Positions 6,046 to 11,835 of a DNA stretch of 13,551 nt are shown one piece after another; the first letter of the stretch is position 1; each line of letters starts with the position of its first letter. The notes beneath the pieces were generated by a model that was given only the letters and a program-made list of their open reading frames with translations, was not told where the DNA came from and made no database searches. A program made the position numbers and the translations under genes. The DNA comes from Candidatus Thalassarchaeaceae archaeon. Lineage in GTDB: Archaea > Thermoplasmatota > Poseidoniia > Poseidoniales > Thalassarchaeaceae. Where the stretch lies: positions 1 to 13,551 of the forward strand of contig JAQXFA010000149.1 of the NCBI GenBank assembly GCA_029250565.1, in the 5' to 3' direction.

Positions 6046-7002
6046 ATGCCATTTCACCCACACGCACAACCGAATTTCCGCAATATGGTCATTAGACCAA
6101 TGTGGATGGCTTTGAAGGCGGCATTGAGGACAATCCCGTATGTTGGGAGTCACAGATTTTTGGCCGCTCACGGGACATCACCTGCATACCACGCGCAAGA
6201 GAAGCAAATGATTGACGAGGGAACTGCTGCCCGACTTGGAGAGAATCACCCTAGCGTTGGTAAGATATATGCTGCAGACCGTGAAACATCTTCGCTAGTG
6301 CCGTATATTGAGCGCCCAGTTACTGTAATGTATCCTTACGAGAGACTTGAAGATCTTGAGCCATGGCTTTTCGTACCAGGTAATTACAATGGTAGAATCG
6401 GTGTGATTTGGGAAACCTGTACCGCTTGTAAAGCGTGTGTGAAAGCTTGTCCAAACAGTTGCTTGCATATGGAAACAGAAACTCGAGTCAATGTTCTTGA
6501 TACCACTGAAGAGGGTGATGAATGGCATGGTATGGGTAGTGAGTTAGAAGTTGGTGGCATGGCTGCTCGTCGCAACGAGGTTGACAATTCTGATCATAAT
6601 TTAATTCTTGAACATAATGCTGTGCCACAAGAATATGACTTTGGTTCAGTTATCGATATCACTGGTGAGACTGCAACAGTACGCTGGGATGGCGGTGGAA
6701 TGGAAGAAGTTCCAATGACCGATTTGGCGCCAGCAGAAGTTGACATCATGTCGGGCCGCATTGACATGGGCCGTTGTATGTTCTGCGGACTTTGCATGGA
6801 AGCCTGTCCGTTTGAATCCTTTTTCATGACCAATGAATATGATGGTATGTCGGGATATTCCCGTCAAGATTTGTGGTATGGCGCAGACAGAACAAGAGTT
6901 CTTCCATCAGTTCACCAAGAGAGAGTGGATGCTGAACTAGTAAAGCGCGCTGAAAAAGAATTGAAAAAGCGGGACAGGGCAAAGGCAAGAGCGGAGGCTT
7001 GA
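6046..7002 (+). CDS. nuoI: Complex I subunit I (NuoI/TYKY), 2x4Fe-4S, with an inserted domain
   Basis: A ferredoxin-like subunit that carries clusters N6a and N6b toward NuoB. Both motifs are intact: C125-x2-C128-x2-C131-x3-C135-P and C244-x2-C247-x2-C250-x3-C254-P. An amphipathic N-terminal helix (about 11-30) fits membrane-surface anchoring. At 318 residues it is nearly twice the common length. The two motifs are 109 residues apart, whereas about 30 is usual. The intervening segment includes an acidic stretch (150-183) and a strand-rich unit at 196-230 (DFGSVIDITGETATVRWDGG, then EEVPMTDLAP) that reads like an SH3/Tudor-type barrel. The N-terminal region before cluster 1 is also long, and the C-terminus is a charged helix. 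GGAGGT at 6033-6038 precedes ATG 6046. The identity is certain; the inserted domain is inferred from sequence character. Confidence 0.96.
   Translation: MPFHPHAQPNFRNMVIRPMWMALKAALRTIPYVGSHRFLAAHGTSPAYHAQEKQMIDEGTAARLGENHPSVGKIYAADRETSSLVPYIERPVTVMYPYERLEDLEPWLFVPGNYNGRIGVIWETCTACKACVKACPNSCLHMETETRVNVLDTTEEGDEWHGMGSELEVGGMAARRNEVDNSDHNLILEHNAVPQEYDFGSVIDITGETATVRWDGGGMEEVPMTDLAPAEVDIMSGRIDMGRCMFCGLCMEACPFESFFMTNEYDGMSGYSRQDLWYGADRTRVLPSVHQERVDAELVKRAEKELKKRDRAKARAEA
6993..6997 (+). promoter_or_regulatory. Ribosome-binding site that decides the ATG start of the nuoJ N-half
   Basis: GGAGG lies inside the last codons of nuoI, ten bases before ATG 7008. It is too close (one base) to the in-frame TTG at 6999, so the longer version of the protein is unlikely. 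Confidence 0.65.
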
Positions 7003-7007
7003 GAAAG

Positions 7008-7277
7008 ATGATGCCAGATTTACTTGAGCACGTTGCATTCGCAATTTTTGCTTTACTCTCAATTGTAGGTTCTCTTGGGACAATTTACTCAAAGCGAATT
7101 GCTCACTCAATGTTTTGGCTGATTGTTTGTTTCATGGCAATTGCTGGTGTTTTCATCCTTGCAGGTGCTGAATTGCTTGCCGCAATTCAGATTTTAGTCT
7201 ATCTTGGTAGTGTGATGTTGGTATTCGCTTTCGGAATAATGTTGGCACGCCGAACCATTCAGGAAGGTGATGCTTAA
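7008..7277 (+). CDS. nuoJ: Complex I subunit J, N-terminal half (split NuoJ/ND6)
   Basis: The first half of the NuoJ membrane subunit, which sits between NuoA/NuoH and NuoK. The 89 residues give three helices, including the conserved third helix, ILVYLGSVMLVFAFGIML, with the family's VY-x-G segment. The protein stops after helix 3, where an undivided NuoJ continues with further helices; these are supplied by the next gene. I place the start at ATG 7008 because GGAGG at 6993-6997 lies ten bases upstream. A TTG at 6999 is in frame but only one base from that site, so it is unlikely; ATG 7011 is a weaker alternative. The ribosome-binding site lies inside the end of nuoI. A divided J subunit is known from methanogen Fpo operons, so this looks like natural organisation. 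Confidence 0.92.
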   Translation: MMPDLLEHVAFAIFALLSIVGSLGTIYSKRIAHSMFWLIVCFMAIAGVFILAGAELLAAIQILVYLGSVMLVFAFGIMLARRTIQEGDA

Positions 7278-7546
7278 TGCGTTTGATTGACCATGTTGCT
7301 CGACTAATGGTGGCTGGAATACTTGCTCTACTACTACCGATGGTTGTGTACCATTCAATGTGGGATACAAGTTCAAGCACAATCGGTCTGAATACCTTTG
7401 AATTCTCCCGTGCAATGTTGACCGATTGGGCTCTCCCTGTAATTGTCTTAGGTATTCTACTTTCAATGGCAATGATTGGAGCATCTTACCTCGTTAGAGA
7501 TGAGAGAATTGAAAATTTACTTTGGGAACAGGAGGGTGAACAATGA
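7277..7546 (+). CDS. nuoJ: Complex I subunit J, C-terminal half (split NuoJ/ND6)
   Basis: The second half of the divided NuoJ. The 89-residue protein has two helices, at about 10-26 (LMVAGILALLLPMVVYH) and about 53-73 (LPVIVLGILLSMAMIGASYL). The second resembles the last helix of standard NuoJ, which ends in a V-A-M-I-G-A-type motif before a basic tail. The loop between the helices is polar. Its ATG overlaps the stop of the first half by one base (TAATG), and GGTG at 7266-7269 lies seven bases upstream, so it has its own translation signals. Taken alone the protein is only weakly recognisable; position and helix pattern make the assignment secure. Confidence 0.85.
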   Translation: MRLIDHVARLMVAGILALLLPMVVYHSMWDTSSSTIGLNTFEFSRAMLTDWALPVIVLGILLSMAMIGASYLVRDERIENLLWEQEGEQ

Positions 7547-7845
7547 TTCCACCAATGTATCTTGCAAGTCTAGGAGCGATTCTTTTCTGCATTGGCTTGA
7601 TGGGAGTGTTCACCAGCAAGCATGGAATTATTGTTCTAATGTGTATTGAGATAATGCTCAATGCAGTCAATCTCAATTTTGTCGCTGGTGCTCTGCATTA
7701 TGGTGACGTAACCGGGTGGGTTTACACTGGAATTGCCATTGCAATTGCGGCTGCTGAAGTGGCTGTTGGACTAGCTATATTCTTGGCGGTTTTCTCAACT
7801 AGAGAAACCATCGATTTGGATGAGGTGACGCTGTTAAAGCACTGA
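7543..7845 (+). CDS. nuoK: Complex I subunit K (NuoK/ND4L)
   Basis: A small membrane subunit in the proton-transfer chain next to NuoJ and NuoN. The 100-residue, three-helix protein matches the family closely. It has IEIMLNAVNLNF with Glu36 and AAAEVAVGLAIFL with Glu72, the two buried glutamates important for pumping, at the same residue numbers as in E. coli. The length is standard. The start overlaps the preceding stop (ATGA, four bases), and GGAGGGTG at 7531-7538 lies four bases upstream. The tail after helix 3 (STRETIDLDEVTLLKH) is polar and slightly acidic. No anomalies. Confidence 0.97.
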   Translation: MIPPMYLASLGAILFCIGLMGVFTSKHGIIVLMCIEIMLNAVNLNFVAGALHYGDVTGWVYTGIAIAIAAAEVAVGLAIFLAVFSTRETIDLDEVTLLKH

Positions 7846-7857
7846 GGAGGAATTTCA

Positions 7858-10188
7858 ATGTCGGATACTAAAACCTCAGAAATGCGTTTCCTCCCAATTA
7901 TTGGGATATTCATGCTATACCCATTCTTGCGTATATTCCTTGGAGAGTTCATGACGGGCACTCCATACACTGCTCTTGATTCAGCCTTCTTGATTCCTCT
8001 ATTGCCAATTGCTGTGTTCCCAGTGATTGCAATTGTTGGGCAACTATCTAACGGAGAAGGATGGTGGAGAGATCAATTCAAAGAAGGGGGAATAATTGCC
8101 CTTTGTACTCTAGCCATCTCACTTTCATTGACGATTTGGTTAGCCATTGAGTTCTTCACCAAAGGCGCGAGTTTCCATGAACCTCTTGAGTGGGGATTGT
8201 TTAATTGGTTCACTTTTGATACCATTGGCCAAGATGCTGCTGGAGATTGGGTGCACATACAGATTAGCAATTCAATTGGTGTTGGTATTTGGATTGACAA
8301 TGTCTCAATTATGCTTCTGTTTGTAGCATCATTCCTTTGTTTCCTAATTTGTTGGTTCTCAATTGGATACATGAATACTGATCCAGTAAACAAAGACCGC
8401 AACCATCGTTTCTATGCTGAGTTTGTTCTTTTCACTGCTGGTATGCTAGGAATGGTTCTAGCAGATTCATTCCTTTGGTTGTTTATCTTCTGGGAGATAA
8501 TGGGGCTTTGTTCATACTTACTGATTGGTTTCTACTATGAGAGACCAAGTGCCGCGTACGCAGCTAAGAAAGCGTTCTTGACAACAAGAGTTGGAGATAT
8601 ATTCCTTCTCATCGGTTTACTAATGATGTACGATATCTATGGCTCTCTAGAGTTTGCAGTTATCTTTGCTGATCCATCAATGGGTGGTTCTGTTGATGTT
8701 AGTATGCTACGCTGGTCACTAGTCATGCTCTTCATCGGTGCAGTCGGTAAAAGCGCTCAGTTCCCACTACATGTGTGGCTTCCTGATGCTATGGAAGGAC
8801 CAACTCCAGTATCCGCTCTTATTCATGCAGCAACAATGGTTAACGCCGGTCTCTATCTAGTTGCTAGATTTGTGCCATTCTTTGATGTTACATCTCATGG
8901 ACACGGTGTTGAAGGATTGTCTGATGTCGCTGTATTAATCGCCTGGATTGGTGGAATTACAGCCTTCATGGCTGCCTTGATTGCGTTTGTTCAAAACGAT
9001 ATCAAGAAGGTATTAGCATACTCAACTATGAGTCAATTAGCATATATTTTCACAGGACTTGGTGTTGCACTCTGGTTTTACAACCACGGCGAACACCACG
9101 CTGCAGTAATCGCTTTTGGCGCTTCAATGTTCCATTTGTTTAACCACGCAATGGCGAAAGGTATGCTGTTCATGGCGTCTGGTTCGGTGATTCACGAGAT
9201 GCATCACGCTCACCATCATTTAGCACATGGTGAAGGAGATCACGATGACTTCGACCCACAAGACATGCGAAACATGGGTGGTTTGGCTGGGAAAATGCCG
9301 ATTACTGCTACAGCAATGGCAATTGGTTCAGCCTCCATTATCGGCTTACCGTTAATCGGTGGTTTCTGGTCAAAGGAAGGTATTGTTGCTGAAACTTGGA
9401 ATGCTGCTGCATTACACGGTGGAACTGAATTACTGATTCCAGCATTTTTGATTCTACTAACTGCAGGCATGACTGGATTTTACATGACACGAATGTGGAT
9501 GATGACTTTTGCTGGCAAGCCAAAGACAGAATTTGCTGACCATGTTGAGGAACAGACACCTTGGATTCCAACTCCACTGGTGACTTTGAGTGTTATTTCA
9601 CTTCTAGGAGGATTTGTATTAGCAGTTCTTGGTGCAACACATTGGCTTGGTGAAGCAGAGGCACTAGGTACGCTTGTTCATGAGCACGGAATTGTTTTGG
9701 CAATTCTTGAAACACTTGTACACGCTTTCTTGCCAACTGATGCATTCTTATTCATGGTGACTTGGATTACTATTACAATTTCACTAATTGTTGGGCCAGC
9801 AATGGCAATGCGCATTCACGGTGGCAAATTGAAGGATGGAGATAGAGCGCCACAACTAATTTCATGGATTCCACTGCTTTCATCTAAATTTGGCCGCGCT
9901 AATGTTGATGAATTGGCAAACTCTGGTTTGGCAGATGCATTGCATCGTCGCCTTTACTTTGATGAAATATATGAGTGGGCGATATCAAAGACAGTCATTC
10001 CTCTTTCACAGGCTTTAACCTGGTTTGATACTAATGTCATTGATGGTGCAATCAAAGGCATTGAATATGGTAGTCAGAAGATAAGTAGGGATGTTCGTAA
10101 GGCTACTACTGGAAGCGCATCGGATTACATTCTAGTTGCTGTGATTGGAATGTTTAGCATACTAATATTGCTATGGGGGGTGATTTGA
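7858..10188 (+). CDS. nuoL: Complex I subunit L (NuoL/ND5-like), distal antiporter-like pump
   Basis: The distal proton-pumping subunit, with the long lateral helix that braces the membrane arm. Key residues are present: Glu213 in IFWEIMG (helix 5), Lys298 in VGKSAQFPLHVWLPDAMEGP, His323 in LIHAATMV, DIKKVLAYSTMSQLAY (381-396) and His426/Lys434 in the helix-12 region. The segment from about 700 to 776 (RLYFDEIYEWAISKT onward, ending in a hydrophobic helix) is the lateral arm and final helix. At 776 residues it is longer than E. coli NuoL (613). Part of the excess is an enlarged N-terminus; another part is a histidine-rich loop at 446-462 before DPQDMRNMGGL. GAGGAGG at 7844-7850, overlapping the nuoK stop, fixes ATG 7858. 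The pump residues suggest a working channel. Confidence 0.97.
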   Translation: MSDTKTSEMRFLPIIGIFMLYPFLRIFLGEFMTGTPYTALDSAFLIPLLPIAVFPVIAIVGQLSNGEGWWRDQFKEGGIIALCTLAISLSLTIWLAIEFFTKGASFHEPLEWGLFNWFTFDTIGQDAAGDWVHIQISNSIGVGIWIDNVSIMLLFVASFLCFLICWFSIGYMNTDPVNKDRNHRFYAEFVLFTAGMLGMVLADSFLWLFIFWEIMGLCSYLLIGFYYERPSAAYAAKKAFLTTRVGDIFLLIGLLMMYDIYGSLEFAVIFADPSMGGSVDVSMLRWSLVMLFIGAVGKSAQFPLHVWLPDAMEGPTPVSALIHAATMVNAGLYLVARFVPFFDVTSHGHGVEGLSDVAVLIAWIGGITAFMAALIAFVQNDIKKVLAYSTMSQLAYIFTGLGVALWFYNHGEHHAAVIAFGASMFHLFNHAMAKGMLFMASGSVIHEMHHAHHHLAHGEGDHDDFDPQDMRNMGGLAGKMPITATAMAIGSASIIGLPLIGGFWSKEGIVAETWNAAALHGGTELLIPAFLILLTAGMTGFYMTRMWMMTFAGKPKTEFADHVEEQTPWIPTPLVTLSVISLLGGFVLAVLGATHWLGEAEALGTLVHEHGIVLAILETLVHAFLPTDAFLFMVTWITITISLIVGPAMAMRIHGGKLKDGDRAPQLISWIPLLSSKFGRANVDELANSGLADALHRRLYFDEIYEWAISKTVIPLSQALTWFDTNVIDGAIKGIEYGSQKISRDVRKATTGSASDYILVAVIGMFSILILLWGVI
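10175..10182 (+). promoter_or_regulatory. Ribosome-binding site that decides the GTG start of nuoM
   Basis: GGGGGGTG lies inside the end of nuoL, six bases before GTG 10189. The in-frame ATG at 10198 is 15 bases away and so less suitable. Confidence 0.65.
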
Positions 10189-11835
10189 GTGGATTTGATG
10201 ATGTTTGGTAATCCGTTGACACTTTTGACTCTTGGACCAATAGTAGCAGGATTTGTATTCCTGTTCCTAGCATGGGCAAGCCCACCATCAAAGCGAGAAG
10301 AAATCTCTCAATACATCCGTATTCTCATCTTTGCTTTCTCTTTGCTATTGTTATCACTTTCAACTTTGATGTTCTTAGAATCTTATAGTGGAATCTCTTG
10401 GACTTCAATCGGATTAAACAATTATGTTTACGACAATTGTGCCAATGCTGAAGTCGCTCTTGAAGCGGGTGGATGTTCCCTAATTGACGGATTTGGTGTT
10501 TCATGGCACGTAGGTGTGGATGGACTTTCATTCCCAATGGTTTGGTTGACCACACTACTAATTCCAGTTTCAATGTTGGTTGAATGGGATGCCAAGAAAG
10601 GTGCTCAGTTCCACAGCCTCATTCTACTAATGGAGGGAGCACTGATTGGTGTATTTGTCTCGCTTGACTTGTTTGTGTTCTACACATTTTGGGAATTAAC
10701 TTTGATTCCAATGTTCTTCCTCATACTGTTGTGGGGTGGCGACGACCGCAAATATGCGGCTCAGAAATTCTTCATCTATACATTCACTGCAAGTGTTCTG
10801 ATGTTGCTTGGAATTTTGGTAATGTACTACTTCACTCGAGTACCAGTGTGGGAGGGCAATATCACAGGTCGTGCATTTGATGTGACTTTGATGGCCGCCT
10901 CTTCTAATCAGTTGGGATCCTCTTTCTTAGGTGGATTTGGTATGCAGAAAGCTGTATTTTTGCTACTGCTGGTTGGCTTTGCGGCTAAGATGCCTAGCGT
11001 TCCGTTCCACACTTGGTTGCCTGATGCCCACGTACAAGCACCAACAGCTGGCTCAATGCTTTTGGCTGGTGTTATGCTAAAGATGGGTGCTTACGGATTT
11101 ATTCGGATAGCAGTTGAATTGCTCCCTGCTGCATTGGTTTACTTCCAATGGCTAATTGTAATTCTTGGAATGATAAGTCTAGTCTATGGAGCATTTGTTT
11201 GCTTAGGGCAAACTAATCTGAAACGAATGGTTGCTTATTCTTCGGTTTCACATATGGGATTGATATTCCTTGGTATTGCCACTATGCAGCCGCTAGGAAT
11301 TGCTGGCGCAATTTTCATGATGCTAGCACACGGTATCATTTCTCCACACCTGTTCGCTGTGTGTGGTGCTTTCAAGCATCATTACCACACCTTAGAAATT
11401 GGTTCAATGCGAGGCATGGCAAAGCATTCACCCTGGTTAAGCGGGCACATGATGACCGCTTGGATGGCAAGTTTAGGTTTGCCATTGATGGCTGGATTCG
11501 TGGCTGAAATTGCTGTAATGATTGCATTCTGGATGACATTTGGTTGGCTAGTTATTCTACCAGCATTGACTCTAATTATTACTGCTGCTTACTACTTGTG
11601 GAGTATGCAGAGAACAATCTTTGAGGGTGGAGAAGAAGGTGAACTGCCAGAATCTCTACACGGTGAAGATCCAGTAGATATCACATGGCATGAGAATGCT
11701 GGAATGCTTATACTTGCAGGATTTGCAGTGTTACTCGGTGTCCTCCCATTCATCTTCTTTGACATGATATCAGCATATTCTGGTGAATTTGTTTCGCAAG
11801 TTCTCCTTGATGTTTTGAACGAGGTGAGGCCATGA
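10189..11835 (+). CDS. nuoM: Complex I subunit M (NuoM/ND4-like), central antiporter-like pump
   Basis: The central proton-pumping subunit of the membrane arm. Family residues are present: Glu169 in FYTFWELTLIPM, Lys267 in AAKMPSVPFHTWLPDAHVQAP, Lys298 in AGVMLKMGAYGF and KRMVAYSSVSHMGL in the later helices. At 548 residues it is slightly longer than the E. coli protein. The exoplasmic loop after helix 2 has two cysteines (Cys84, Cys96) that could pair. GTG 10189 directly follows the nuoL stop; GGGGGGTG at 10175-10182 lies six bases upstream, whereas ATG 10198 would be 15 bases away, so the GTG is preferred. The C-terminus overlaps the nuoN start. Confidence 0.96.
   Translation: MDLMMFGNPLTLLTLGPIVAGFVFLFLAWASPPSKREEISQYIRILIFAFSLLLLSLSTLMFLESYSGISWTSIGLNNYVYDNCANAEVALEAGGCSLIDGFGVSWHVGVDGLSFPMVWLTTLLIPVSMLVEWDAKKGAQFHSLILLMEGALIGVFVSLDLFVFYTFWELTLIPMFFLILLWGGDDRKYAAQKFFIYTFTASVLMLLGILVMYYFTRVPVWEGNITGRAFDVTLMAASSNQLGSSFLGGFGMQKAVFLLLLVGFAAKMPSVPFHTWLPDAHVQAPTAGSMLLAGVMLKMGAYGFIRIAVELLPAALVYFQWLIVILGMISLVYGAFVCLGQTNLKRMVAYSSVSHMGLIFLGIATMQPLGIAGAIFMMLAHGIISPHLFAVCGAFKHHYHTLEIGSMRGMAKHSPWLSGHMMTAWMASLGLPLMAGFVAEIAVMIAFWMTFGWLVILPALTLIITAAYYLWSMQRTIFEGGEEGELPESLHGEDPVDITWHENAGMLILAGFAVLLGVLPFIFFDMISAYSGEFVSQVLLDVLNEVRP

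Noticed and set aside
7008..7546. Frameshifted (broken) nuoJ
   Set aside because: Both parts have their own ribosome-binding site and ATG, the break falls between helices, and divided J subunits are known in archaeal Fpo operons.
8073..8402. 109-residue - strand reading frame opposite nuoL
   Set aside because: It is antisense to conserved nuoL sequence, and its composition is what reverse translation of membrane-helix codons gives.
10689..10880. 63-residue + strand reading frame inside nuoM
   Set aside because: It is an out-of-frame shadow of nuoM with no motif or independent context.
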